Assembly (NCBI GenBank): GCA_003427395.1
Contig: BFEA01000220.1
Coordinates: 2,053,694 to 2,090,770 of the forward strand
Origin: Chara braunii
Lineage: Eukaryota > Streptophyta > Charophyceae > Charales > Characeae
Length of the DNA stretch: 37,077 bases
Reading direction: 5' to 3'
Shown here one piece after another: positions 9,331 to 18,367 of this stretch. The position numbers and the translations under genes were made by a program. A model generated the notes under the pieces. The model did no database searches. It was given only the letters and a program-made list of their open reading frames with translations, and was not told where the DNA came from. Positions within the stretch are counted from its first letter, which is position 1; each line of letters begins with the position of its first letter.

Positions 9331-9443
9331 GCTACGGTCTTCACCCGAATAGAACGCCCCGTCATTATAGCTGAATGTGGACTGAAAAATGCACCACATA
9401 CGGCGATAATGACCGGGCGTTCTATTGGGGTGAAGACGGTAGC
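9331..9443 (+). mobile_element. Hairpin MITE (family H), best-preserved copy
   Basis: This 113-bp element is nearly a complete palindrome. The first 50 bases (starting GCTACGGTCTTCACCCGAAT) and the reverse complement of the last 50 agree at about 43 positions, around a 13-base centre. The core carries GAACGCCC(C/G)GTCATTAT in both arms. Related copies or relics occur at 19284-19371, 19747-19860, 22191-22300, 24730-24900 and 27022-27180. No clear target duplication was found. Confidence 0.8.
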
Positions 9444-10029
9444 CGAACTATATCATGCCCTACTATGTCGAGTTGGAAAATAGTAAAATATCTTTGCAGA
9501 ATGCTTCTGTCTGTGTATTGTGGATGGCTTTACGACGGTTTGCCTCGTTCGCTATCGCAGTACCAGTGTCGGGGGGGATGGATGGCCCACATTGGAGATT
9601 TGTGGGATGTATAAGACCGCAACCAAGACCGTATTCAGCCCAAATAGTCCCTAATATGACTATATCGTTGATAAATGGTACCACTTCTACCTGTATTATT
9701 AGTTACATCCGTGACGTATTCACAGTCATGTCCTGGAATCGGTTTTTGATCGCACGTCAACCATTAAGGTCTGCCGCTCAGCTTTTTCTTTCTTTTCTTT
9801 CTTTCTTCATTTCGTTTAATTTTGGGTCATTTCTCGATCTATGCGTATCCTCCTTTCGTGTAGGGGGGCCATGCTAATCTTTTTTTCTGTGTCGTTCCAA
9901 TTTTAACGGATGTTGCAAAGGATTCGCTCAGCTTTTTGGTTTTGTGTACTCAGAACTTTTCTCAATATTTTTTGTGTTTTGTCATTCCGCAGACATCATG
10001 TTAGTAGTCCCTCTCTCTCTTTGATATGG
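9444..10029. other. No gene recognised
   Basis: A 140-codon open frame (9455-9877, +) has no recognisable domain and no convincing context. The rest is unremarkable, with a TTTC-rich stretch near 9784-9810. Confidence 0.45.
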
Positions 10030-10108
10030 GGGGCTCGGCGCACCACTCGTCATATGCATTCAAAATTGGGAAAAATGTTGGGGTTTGGCGAGTGATGCGG
10101 CGAATCCC
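10030..10108 (+). mobile_element. MITE family A, internally deleted copy
   Basis: Left end GGGGCTCGGCGCACCACTCG and right end GGCGAGTGATGCGGCGAATCCC-like termini lie only 79 bp apart, with most of the usual 120-bp interior missing. This looks like a deletion derivative. Confidence 0.6.
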
Positions 10109-10422
10109 TCATTGTTAGCTGACATCCGCCGTGGGGATATATCTTCAGCTGTTTTCTTTTTTTTAGAGGGTATCTTCAGCTTCTTGAAGGTTGTAGAAAG
10201 GGGAAAAAAGAGGGATTGTAGAGAGGGGACCACCGCGTGTTTGTCAGTGTGAATAGTCTGTGCTGACGTACAAGTCCTCTCTCCTATACTTCTTTTGTAC
10301 ATTGAAACCGACGGGTACATCTATGCACATGGAAGACGGGTACATGGACTGCGTGTTCAGGTCAGATGGAACCGCCTTATTCTTTCCCCTGTTACTTGAG
10401 AATGTGGCTGGTCACACATTTC

Positions 10423-10572
10423 ACATTTGGTGAGTTTAACTCAAATTTTGACGGCTCGCTGTCCGACGGCTTTTTCAGGAAAAAATGCCCCCCCCCTAGA
10501 ACATGGAAAGATCCACCGCCACAGGTTTTTTTTTTTCATTTCACGTTTGGTGAGTCTTGCGTTGAGGTCCAA
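10423..10572 (-). mobile_element. Diverged MITE family A copy, inverted
   Basis: The right half contains CTAGAACATGGAAAGATCCA and CACGTTTGGTGAG, the family core and terminus read in the opposite orientation. The left half (CACATTTGGTGAGTTTAAC) looks like a second terminus. A poly(T) run interrupts it near 10528-10537. Confidence 0.5.
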
Positions 10573-10619
10573 TGAGCTCGATGGTATACACACATGCTGG
10601 CCATAATTGGCAATGTTCA

Positions 10620-10747
10620 GGGCGTACTCACACTAGCTGTATCTTGAATGGATTTTAGTATCATTTTACCGCATTAACGGCCGCACCTGGATGTATGTGA
10701 CCTCAAATACGTCCATAAAGTGAAACAAATCCGGTGTGAATACGCCC
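10620..10747. mobile_element. MITE family C (TSD TCA)
   Basis: The termini GGGCGTACTCACAC and GTGTGAATACGCCC are inverted repeats differing at one position. They are flanked by TCA at 10617-10619 and 10748-10750. The element is 128 bp with no coding capacity, and its interior includes ACCGCATTAACGGCCGCACC. Relatives carrying CCGCAATTACGGCC or CAGTAATTACGCCC cores lie at 10898-11018 and near 26517-26690. A 3-bp target duplication matches family A in type, though the termini differ. Confidence 0.8.
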
Positions 10748-10897
10748 TCAGTCTTGAAAAAGAAGAAACTGACCCTCGGCTCGGTCTATATTCTTGAGGG
10801 CGTGTGCGTGAGACTCGGCAGAAGACATTTCTCTCGAATGTTGCCGCGAATAGAACTTTGCACGGTCAGTATAGCTGTGATTTAAGGGTAGCTTTCA

Positions 10898-11018
10898 GGG
10901 CATAGTCACACTGGCACTTTCGTAAATCTATCTGACCGCAATTACGGCCAGAGCCGGATGAATCTGACTGCAATCACGTCCACAGCTTAGCAGAAATAGT
11001 TCCTAGTGTGAGTGTGTC
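10898..11018. mobile_element. MITE family C, diverged copy
   Basis: The left end GGGCATAGTCACACTGGC and right end CTAGTGTGAGTGTGTCG are diverged family C termini. The internal ACCGCAATTACGGCCAGAGCC and TGACTGCAATCACGTCC blocks match the copy at 10620. TCA precedes the left end but is not repeated exactly on the right. A family H relic (ATTCGGGGGAAGACCGTAG) follows near 11058-11078. Confidence 0.6.
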
Positions 11019-11553
11019 GATGTAGTGGTAGTGGTAATGACTGTGCAAAGAAATTCCTATTCGGGGGAAGACCGTAGTGAAGTTGAGGTGATTCTTCTTC
11101 TTCGTGCCTAGAGTGCAATTGCTCAAATGTCGAGAATAGTGGAGCAAGGCCCAAAGTCTCCGGCCTTTCCAGTGGAGGAATGGCGAGATTGGGGAAAAAG
11201 GAAATGGCCAGATAGGGGGAGGAGGAGGAGGGAATCGACAAATTCCCCCCCCTGCAATGGCCTGCAGTGTACATATATCAAAGAGATGAAGAGGTGAGAA
11301 ACCCGAATTAATGGGAAAAAAAGACGGCCAAATAGAAGGGGGGAAAATGGCCAGAGCTCTTTCGCGACAAACGGACAAAAATAAATGAAAAAAATAATCT
11401 AGCATTTTCCAAATTTTCCTGTATATATATAATGAGATCCTCCATTGTCGCTCGACGCGCTGCTTTCGGTAGCTTCGGGGCACACACGCTACATGCAAAC
11501 CCTACCGAAACTTTGTTTTGGTAAAAGGAGAGGGGCTATGTGGGCATCTTTAA

Positions 11554-12210
11554 GGGCCTCGTTCCACTACTCGCCATTCGCCACACCTGACGAAAGGGAC
11601 TTCGTTCGCCAAAGAACGGTCTATGTCAGAAATTCGGTCCCAAAGCACTTGGCCGTAAGTCGCCACGGCCTCCTTATACCCCCGCCTGCAATGGTCTTTC
11701 GTGGAGGGTGGCACTGGTCACCCCTCCACGAACTGCTACGTGTGGCGACCGGCCTTGACACCGCGGCCCTGGCAGTAGGCCTGGCTTGTCCCGTAGTGCT
11801 GGCGAGCGTGGTGTGAATTTCTGTGGCCTCGCCACAACTCCCAAAATGTGAAAAAGGAGTAGGTGCATCCGGCCATGTTCTAGCACTAAGTTCATTCCCA
11901 TTTTGCACATTGGCAATGCCCCTTGTCCCGTGTACATGTGGAGAAAAGCCAGTACCGTTCCACCGGTCCGCCATCCGCCACAGTCTAGTGTTCAGGCCGG
12001 GGGCAAGGTCCCACTTGTGCAAATTGGGAGATTTGGGTCGTTGATCTTTGTTATCTACGGTCAATATCGCTTAATTCATGTAAGTGGGACCTAGCCCCGG
12101 GACGGTCCGCCATATGGAACCATGCTCTCGGCCGCCTCGATTTTCATGTTCTCGGCCTCGCCAAGACTTGCCACGATTCGTGGCAGATGGCGAGTAGTGG
12201 AACGAGGCCC
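11554..12210. mobile_element. 657-bp element with perfect 24-bp TIRs (TSD TAA)
   Basis: Bases 11554-11577 (starting GGGCCTCGTTCCACTACTCG) are the exact reverse complement of 12187-12210. TAA flanks both sides (11551-11553 and 12211-12213). The termini are of family A type, but the interior is about five times longer than the usual 120 bp and encloses another family A-like copy at about 11822-11926. Open frames inside (11621-12064 on -, 11445-11816 on + overlapping the left end) show no transposase motif I recognise. It is a larger family member, a composite, or a nested insertion. Confidence 0.75.
11822..11926 (+). mobile_element. MITE family A copy nested inside the larger element
   Basis: TGGCCTCGCCACAACTCCC opens a copy with the family core GTGAAAAAGGAGTAGGTGCATC, GGCCATGTTCTAGC and TTCATTCCCATTTTGCACAT. 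The right end (TTGGCAATGCCCC) is diverged. It lies entirely within the 11554-12210 inverted repeats. Confidence 0.6.
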
Positions 12211-13473
12211 TAACACTGTCCACAAAAGGCACGCCCTTCCGCGGTTGGGCAATGAACGTGGGGGGGGGGAGGAGAAGGGGGAGGGGGGCTGTGTGATTGC
12301 GGTTCCCGCTCACCCCTCCTGCCCGGTCCTTACTCGGCTGTTCACGTTCGCAGCCAGAAGTCCCTGAGATAGGATGGGAAATTTTATCCCCTCCTCACCC
12401 CCGCCGCTCTCTTTGTTGCCATAAACAAAAGGTTCTTTTTTTCTGGGTACAGTGCCGGAACGTATCTGGTCGTACCGGGAGGCCCGATGCCTGATCTCTC
12501 TCGTGGAAGTCTGGACACCACACGCCTCTATACATTCTGACCGTGAAATTTTTCGATTTAGGGTCACTAAAAGGGGACCAGTTTGAACTCCTGCTCCCTT
12601 CCCCTCCCCTTTCCCCTCCACGCCCGTCCATCTTTCGCAGCGCTCCCCTTTCGCACTCGATCCTATAGTTTTAGGCAGATTAGCTGTATCTAGTTTCTAT
12701 TCGTAAATGTATTCTCGCGGGGAGTATAGCACCTTGGTGATAGTAGCGTGATGATTCGGCCACTTTTCTTTTTCACTTTGAGGGGGGGAGGGGGGGGGGG
12801 GGGGGGGATAGGCAGAGTGCTAGAGCTGAATGCGCATTTCCCACGAAGGGATAGCCGCTATTTTTTTCCGTGTTTGTTTTTCTCCGTTTTCTGTTCTATT
12901 TGTCCATTGGCACGAGTCTGACATCTGGGGACTCAGTGCAATGGTGAGTAAAATAGGTAACAAGTGAAATGAGGTAGGGGCACAAAAAACAAAACAAAAA
13001 AAAAAAGGTAGGGGGGTAGTAAACAGCTTCGTTTGGTAGACCAATAGCATGTAGCCAAGTCCAGCTGGGCAAGGACAGAATTATAGCACGCCGAAGATGA
13101 TGGCTCCCCAGGCAGTGGAAAGTGTACAGGAGGCGATTTTATTCGCGTGATCGAGTATCGCGGCTTCGGTTTTCCGTTTTTTTTTTTGCCTTTTTTTCTT
13201 TTCTTATACCTTAGTGGATCGGGCCGTTCTGTGATGAGCGGGGGGTTAGCATTTGCTACCAGAAAAGGAAAAGATTTCTGTATTGGAAAACAGCTGTCTG
13301 GCAGCTCGAGCCTAGAAAAGCAACTCGAACTCTGCAAAGCTATTTGTATTCATAGCTGGCAGTTCTGAGCGGAGTTGAAGTGGGCATTCTGCGGTGCTCG
13401 TTTCCTGCGAAAATCATAACTACCTACATTCCATTTCATTGTATACTGTATGCCCCAACACCAGGCAAAAGGA
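12211..13473. other. No gene recognised; contains an 18-base G run
   Basis: G runs at 12782-12788 and 12790-12807 are G-quadruplex-prone and also a typical sequencing trouble spot. Open frames here overlap on both strands and have no recognisable motif. Confidence 0.5.
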
Positions 13474-13658
13474 GGCAGTAATGCGGTCAGGATTACGTCC
13501 AAATTCAGGGCACGATTTCCCAAGTTGGACTTTTGCTGCAGTACCCTACCATTTCCACCGTGTGCTGCAACCTGCAACCGCGTCCTCTTGTCTTCTCCCT
13601 TTGGGTCTTCTTGTCCCAATGGCAGTAATGTGGTCAGCATTACGTCCAAATTCAGGGC
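13474..13658 (+). repeat. 38-bp direct repeat, two copies 147 bp apart
   Basis: GGCAGTAATGCGGTCAGGAT... at 13474-13511 recurs at 13621-13658 with two substitutions. The AGTAATG-GGTCA-ATTACGTCC core resembles the interior of family C elements, so this may be a solo or duplicated family C arm. Confidence 0.65.
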
Positions 13659-13702
13659 TTCTCCCGTCTTCCTTTCCGTCTCGTAAGGGGAGTAGGGCCT
13701 AA

Positions 13703-13824
13703 GGGCCTCGCCACGCCACTCGCGAAATGTGAGAAAGACAAAAATGTGGCGGATGCATCTGGCCATCGTATAGCGGGAAGTTCATTCTCGTTTTGCACAT
13801 TTCCAGAGTGGTCTGGCGATGCCC
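13703..13824 (+). mobile_element. MITE family A, full-length copy (TSD TAA)
   Basis: This 122-bp copy begins GGGCCTCGCCACGCCACTCG and ends GAGTGGTCTGGCGATGCCC. It is flanked by TAA at 13700-13702 and 13825-13827. The interior (AAAGACAAAAATGTGGCGGA, then TTCATTCTCGTTTTGCACAT) is close to the consensus. It lies just upstream of a tRNA-like SINE head. Confidence 0.85.
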
Positions 13825-13845
13825 TAAGGGCTGAGGACCCCACAG

Positions 13846-13912
13846 GGACAGGATTTGAACTGATGATCTGTTTGTCGACAGACAGCAAAGTTACACCTGT
13901 GCCACAAGACAG
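13846..13912 (-). mobile_element. tRNA-like sequence (SINE head or tRNA pseudogene)
   Basis: On the minus strand TGGCACAGGTG (13894-13904) is a perfect match to the Pol III A-box consensus TRGCNNAGYNG. AGTTCAAATCC (13851-13861) is a good B-box. The 43-base start-to-start spacing is that of a real tRNA. I cannot fold a full acceptor stem with confidence, so a SINE head or pseudogene is preferred over a functional tRNA. Confidence 0.6.
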
Positions 13913-13981
13913 ATTTGTAATATATTTTTCTTACTGCCACAAGACAGTCAGCTACCGCTCCGTTCCGTTTTCGCGGTCGAT

Positions 13982-14104
13982 GGCCCTTGCTCCCACTACT
14001 CTCGACGTGCACAAAAGACAAAAATCGTCGCTGTGTATCTTTCCATGTTCTAGCGGAAGATTCACTCTCATTTTGCGCGTTTCGAGAGTAGTGGAGCGAG
14101 GCCC
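13982..14104 (+). mobile_element. MITE family A, full-length copy (TSD GAT)
   Basis: This 123-bp copy begins GGCCCTTGCTCCCACTACTC and ends GAGAGTAGTGGAGCGAGGCCC-like. It is flanked by GAT at 13979-13981 and 14105-14107. The core GTATCTTTCCATGTTCTAGC and GGAAGATTCACTCTCATTTT are near consensus. It lies 157 bp downstream of the TAA-flanked copy in the same orientation. Confidence 0.85.
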
Positions 14105-14140
14105 GATGATTGCAATTCGCAGTGTTTAGTGGCGCAACTC

Positions 14141-14262
14141 AACGCTCTAAATGTATATGGATCTCCCTGTGGTCCAGATTCATTCAAAATGTTGGATCAC
14201 TTCGAATGTATGTGGGCCTCGTCGATACATGCAAAATATTTTGTTGTGGATCGAAGTCCTTG
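14141..14262 (+). repeat. Family B-like single repeat unit
   Basis: CTCTAAATGTATATGGATC, GGTCCAGATTCATTCAAAAT and TTCGAATGTATGTGGGCC parallel the 91-bp units at 2642-2910 and the relic at 3515-3616. It is a diverged single copy. Confidence 0.45.
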
Positions 14263-14916
14263 CTTTGATGGGCCTGTATGTAGTGCGTAGCCCGGCGTTT
14301 GTGTTATCAAGGTTTTGTGATCCCTTGGGTAACCCCGTCAATAATGCACCTGGACGCGGACGCAGCGTAAAGACAGATGATGCACTTGTCCGAGGGATGG
14401 TGCCGTTGACAGGGGGCTGGTGTGGAAGCCTGATCGGGCTACGTTAGCCGCTACCCCCCCGGAGCGGCGTCCCACGCGCAAAGAGGATTGGATTGAAGCC
14501 ATGAATCTGGCCGGGTTTGGTGAGAGGTGCAGATAACCGGAAGTGATCTGCTTTTCCGCATCATGGCATATAATACCTCCACATTCAGGCTTTTAAGCCA
14601 ACCCTCTCCGCGCGTGGGACCCTTACTTCCTCTCCAAGCAGAGCCCCTTTGGCCTTCTTGGAGAGGACGTAATGGAGTCGCTGCTCTTTTGATGTAGCAT
14701 CACGCAGAAGGTTCTCTTTTCTCTGTGGCTCGTGCTGTTTCTATTTTGTGCCCGACAAATGACAGAATGAATGTGAGTGACTGTCACGTCAGGTGCATTT
14801 TGGGCCTACCCCCCTGAGGAAACCAGTCGAATTAGATATTCCGGAAATTTTGCAGCTCTATCCAGGTAACAGGGTTTGTTGCAAACAGCCATCGCTTTGC
14901 AAACTGTGGTATCAAA
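14263..14916. other. No gene recognised
   Basis: The sequence is unremarkable apart from a short C-run near 14454. No element with both ends, no tRNA-like box and no splice-bounded exon was seen. Confidence 0.5.
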
Positions 14917-15013
14917 TTCGTGCAAAACTCGCACAAAATTTGTCTGAAATTTGTGCAAAAGTTGTGCAAAATTTGTCTGAAATTTGTGCAAAATTTGTGC
15001 AAAATTTGAGCGA
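14917..15013 (+). repeat. Minisatellite of AAATTTGTCTG / GTGCAAAA units
   Basis: The motifs TCTGAAATTTGTGCAAAA and TTGTGCAAAATTTG alternate about three times, with a higher-order period near 33 bp. Translation gives a repetitive QNLSEICAK pattern, which is a by-product of the 33-bp (11-codon) periodicity. Confidence 0.8.
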
Positions 15014-15027
15014 GATGTGAATGTACC

Positions 15028-15190
15028 TTAAAAAAAAAAACAAGAATACCTGGTCTATTTATAAAAAAACAAGCTATGTGTGAGATATCATTAAAACAAT
15101 AAGCACGTGCTGCTAAGGAGGATTGGATTCTCGGTGTGAACGTAGCTGTAACAGGAAAAAAAAAACAAGAAACTCTGGTCTATTTTCCCG
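15028..15190 (+). repeat. Short direct duplication
   Basis: A poly(A)-CAAGAA-(T)AC-CTGGTCTATTT segment occurs near 15030-15062 and again near 15156-15186. Between them is GCTAAGGAGGATTGGATTCT, which recurs in diverged form at about 17048. The pattern looks like fragments of one dispersed repeat. Confidence 0.5.
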
Positions 15191-16020
15191 GAGCAGCATG
15201 TGCTGGGAACCTGGTCTTGAGAGTGGAAAGGTATATATGCTCCTTGCTTATTGCCCAGAGTGCAATGGCTTTGGTTGCAAATATCCGATGATCCATCTAA
15301 TACCTTATCCCACCATTGTCATAGCAATGTGACCCCTGTTTGGCCATATATGCCCCCTTTAAGGATATCTGATGGAACCCTCTCGCACCGCACACCCTAG
15401 CTCACCAAAGATGGAACCCTATTACAGGTGCGAAGTGCAGGAATTTGGACACACCCAATGTAATTTTAATTGAGGAATGATGATGTATCTAGTTAGAGCC
15501 TAAGGTGAGCAGATGGATGATTGAATAGATTGTTCTCGATCGAAAGCGGCCTTCTTCCGTTGGTAAGTAAAACCGATGATTGAAATGAATAGGAAGACCA
15601 TCATAGACCAAGTCCTCAGAGTCCTTTTGAGTTTTCTTCAGAAAACTGATGGATTGTTGATGGAACCCTTTTTTGTTTTGTTAAGAAAATGGTCTGAAAT
15701 GACCGAATTGGAACTCGTTCCCTGGTATTGCAAAGTTGGAGATGGGTGTGCGCATTTACTCATGCATGCAGATGAAAGTGAGAAAGAGGAGAGGATGTCC
15801 GGTGCGAGGCTGAACGTGGAGTTCAGCCTCTTGCCGGTGCAGTGGACCCACCCACACACAGAGGACACTCAAGCACGGAGATCACAGCCTCGACCACACA
15901 CACACACATGGGGAGGTATGTACCGGGTTCGGTGCTACCCGGTTGCAAGCAACAGGATGCGTAGTTGAACTCAGGTTCCAGGGGTCTCCAAGGCGCCCTG
16001 CCAGGAGTCACGGCACCCTG
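15191..16020. other. No gene recognised
   Basis: A 130-codon frame (15576-15968, +) is open but has no known motif, and its end runs through a (CA)n stretch. Otherwise nothing is identified. Confidence 0.45.
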
Positions 16021-16620
16021 TCACCTGACGCCAGAGGAAACTGCGGTGGGCCTGCGTGGAGGTTGGCAAACCCTAGCATCCCCTCCCCTCGACTCTTTCG
16101 CACCGAGCCCACCCCTGCGCTTCCCTAATACCCCCCATGACCCTACACAATCCAAGAGTGGGCGATGCTCTCCGACAACCCACAAGGAGCAGGGTTGTGT
16201 GGCAGTGTCGTGTGGCATGCCCAGGGGGTGCAGCCTTCGATGTGGCAGCCACAATGGCTGGATCCCACAGTTTGGAGCTGTATCTTGAAACGCCTGCGTG
16301 CAGCCCCGTGCATACACAAGTATCGGACCTCTTGCGTTGCTTCGTGTGTACACAAGCCTCCTGCATCGGTCTATGCCTGCCGGCTTAATGCACAGGGGGT
16401 AGGTATCCGGAGATTCGAACCGTGCATACATGCCCGCCGGCTGAATGAGAAGGGAGTAGGTCCGAAGATTCCAGCCTGCGCCCTTATACCAAGATGCGCA
16501 TTCCATACCGGTGCTCTCTAACCTCTGAGATAAGCCACTTGTGTGAGAAGTGCGCTCTTCACTGACAGCATTGGTCACCCTTTTCTTAATCAGCCGACGG
16601 TAGGCGAGCTGTGCAGGCAT
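16021..16620 (-). other. 199-codon open frame over a tRNA-like repeat, probably non-coding
   Basis: The frame is open across a GC-rich segment but overlaps competing frames on the other strand. It translates a duplicated tRNA-like block, giving two similar peptide segments (SLLIQPAGMYAR and PLCIKPAGIDR). No domain is recognised. Confidence 0.2.
16400..16545 (-). mobile_element. tRNA-derived SINE-like sequence with doubled B-box
   Basis: On the minus strand TATCTCAGAGGTTA (16519-16532) resembles a tRNA D-arm/A-box. A perfect B-box, GGTTCGAATCTCC, lies at 16409-16421. A degenerate B-like copy (GGCTGGAATCTTC, 16464-16476) sits between them. The roughly 50-bp block following each B-like copy is duplicated (ending AGCCGGCGGGCAT and AGCCGGCAGGCAT). 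This looks like an internally duplicated SINE head. Confidence 0.55.
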
Positions 16621-16703
16621 TGTCCGCTATGCGGTTCTAAAGAGTGCATGTGTGCCGAGGGCTGACAAAGCAACGGCCCAGGATGGCGGGTACTTTAAAA
16701 CAC

Positions 16704-16885
16704 AAAAAGAACAAGAAAAAAAACTGAAATGGGCGTCATTCCCACTGATAGGTAATGAACTTCTCTGCTTGCTATAAGGTGGGATCTCAAATTCCAGACT
16801 TCGCCAATTGTCAATTTCCGTGGACCTGCTGCACCTGCTCAAATTTGGAATGACGCCCATTTCAGTTTTTTTTCTTGTTCTTTTT
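16704..16885. repeat. Perfect 39-bp inverted repeat with 104-bp spacer
   Basis: Bases 16704-16742 and 16847-16885 are exact reverse complements, including the AAAAAGAACAAG and GGGCGTCATTCC segments. The transcript would fold into a 39-bp perfect stem. Immediately after the right arm the spacer's end (GGACCTGCTCAAATTT) is repeated twice more up to 16940. Perfect identity means a recent foldback element, an inverted duplication, or an assembly or amplification chimera. Confidence 0.9.
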
Positions 16886-17441
16886 CTTTTTTGGACCTGC
16901 TCAAATTTCAGTGGACCTGCTGGACCTGCTCAAATTTGGACGGGCCGCAATTGTGTAATTGGAATACAGTGAACGGCAATCTTGGTATTTCAGATATAGG
17001 GTGAGCAACAATAACAAGGATCATTGCCATGCACCTTTTTCATATTTGCTAAGGAGGAATGGATTCTGCCTGGAACTACAGGATGAACTGATGAACCTTG
17101 GGGTTTGGCCAAGGCGGCAGGGTGTTTGGTAATCTGAGTTGGAAAAAGAAAGAAGGATTGTCGTTAACCGTTGTGGCAGAGCTAATTCGCACTTAGCTGG
17201 CAGCCTGTGCTGGTTTCAAGATGCAAGCCATTTTGTAGACTCTATCATGACGCACGCTGGGTCTCTTGAGACCTCCTCATGAGACTCCAGCGCGAATCTG
17301 CAAAGGACTTAGGAACACCTGCAGTTGGGACAGTTGGGACCCCCTGTGCTTGATGTTCATCAAATGAGCACTCAATTTGTTTCAGCAGCTCACCATGGTT
17401 CTCTGATGAAGGAAAATGAGCAGGTGGTATTCTTCTTCTTC

Positions 17442-17472
<31 letters not shown>

Positions 17473-17854
17473 TCTCATAGCGTGTGGGACATTTGTTGAT
17501 CATGGATTATGCCAGTGCTGTGGTCTCAGATTTACTCGATTGGGACTTCTGCATGATATGTCATCATTTGTTTCGATGATTATGCTGTCTGGCTTAAGCT
17601 TTGTTTGGAAGGGCATATTTATTCAGACGATCGTCGTTTAGGCATGTTATGTATGTCGCATGTGCGTTCAACGTCGTTGTCATGGGCGATGGTTTCTTTC
17701 GCATAGCATAGCGCATGAGATTCAAGTGTGTGCATGTTTCTTCTGAATTCTCTGAATGCATTTATTCAGCATCTTAACTTGATGCTTTCATTGCAGACTC
17801 CAATCGACCTTTTGTCTGACGCTCTCAATCTGGTCTGGATGTTTGATGTGTCAG
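16886..17854. other. Upstream of the first visible rhomboid exon; probably intron
   Basis: After the GGACCTGCT repeats there is a TTC-rich to poly(T) tract (about 17430-17471) and otherwise no element. Because the first visible rhomboid exon starts inside the protein with a split codon, this stretch is probably intron. No exon for the N-terminal cytoplasmic part or first membrane helix could be found. Confidence 0.5.
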
Positions 17855-18018
17855 GTTTATTCGATTTGGTGCCCTTGATCCGAGGAGGAATTCTCTAAAG
17901 AATGAGCAATGGAGAATTTTAACTTGCATCCCGCTACATGCCGGCCTGTTCCACATCTTGGTGAACTTAATCACTCTCGTTTTTGTGGGAGCGCGGCTGG
18001 AAAGAGAGTACGGCACAT
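17855..18018 (+). CDS. Rhomboid intramembrane protease, internal exon (loop 1 to TM2)
   Basis: Rhomboids are serine proteases that cut membrane helices within the lipid bilayer. The exon opens after a TGTCAG acceptor in a phase that avoids an upstream in-frame TGA (just before 17850). It encodes about 54 residues. EQWRILTCIPLHAG carries the conserved loop-1 WR motif. HAGLFHILVN gives the TM2 HxxxN pattern, whose His and Asn line the oxyanion hole in this family. It is followed by a hydrophobic helix and ARLEREYG, as in plant rhomboid-like proteins. The exon ends at a GTAAGT donor with one base of a split codon left over. Upstream exons (N-terminus and TM1) were not found and may lie outside the window. 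Confidence 0.9.
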
Positions 18019-18367
18019 GTAAGTGCTGTCGCCCCTTCCAACCCGCAACCTTCCTCTCTCCTTCGTCGTTTGTTCGTTCTTGTGAGTGTACCTAGGGAGC
18101 ACCCGCGTTTCTTAATTGCCTCCTCTCTATATGAGGGCAAATGTGCTTTTGCAATAGCATTTGAAGCAAGCTCGCAGTCAATCTGTCACTACCGTCTATG
18201 GCTGTGTACTAACTGCTGCGTCTGCTCTACAGCCAGCCCATGGAAGGCTGTGGCATATATGTTGTTGGGTTTTTATTTGTGATCGTTCTCTTCTTTTTTC
18301 GGTTTTAACGCTCAAGTTTCCGTTGTCTGGAATTCCGTGTCATCATTTTGAAAACTTCACCATGCAG

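Noticed and set aside
13846-13912. Functional tRNA gene
   Set aside because: Both promoter boxes fit, but I could not pair a full acceptor stem or define an anticodon loop with confidence.
17797-17854. Earlier acceptor (CATTGCAG at about 17796) as the start of the first visible rhomboid exon
   Set aside because: In the rhomboid frame it would include an in-frame TGA just before the TGTCAG acceptor, so the later acceptor is preferred.
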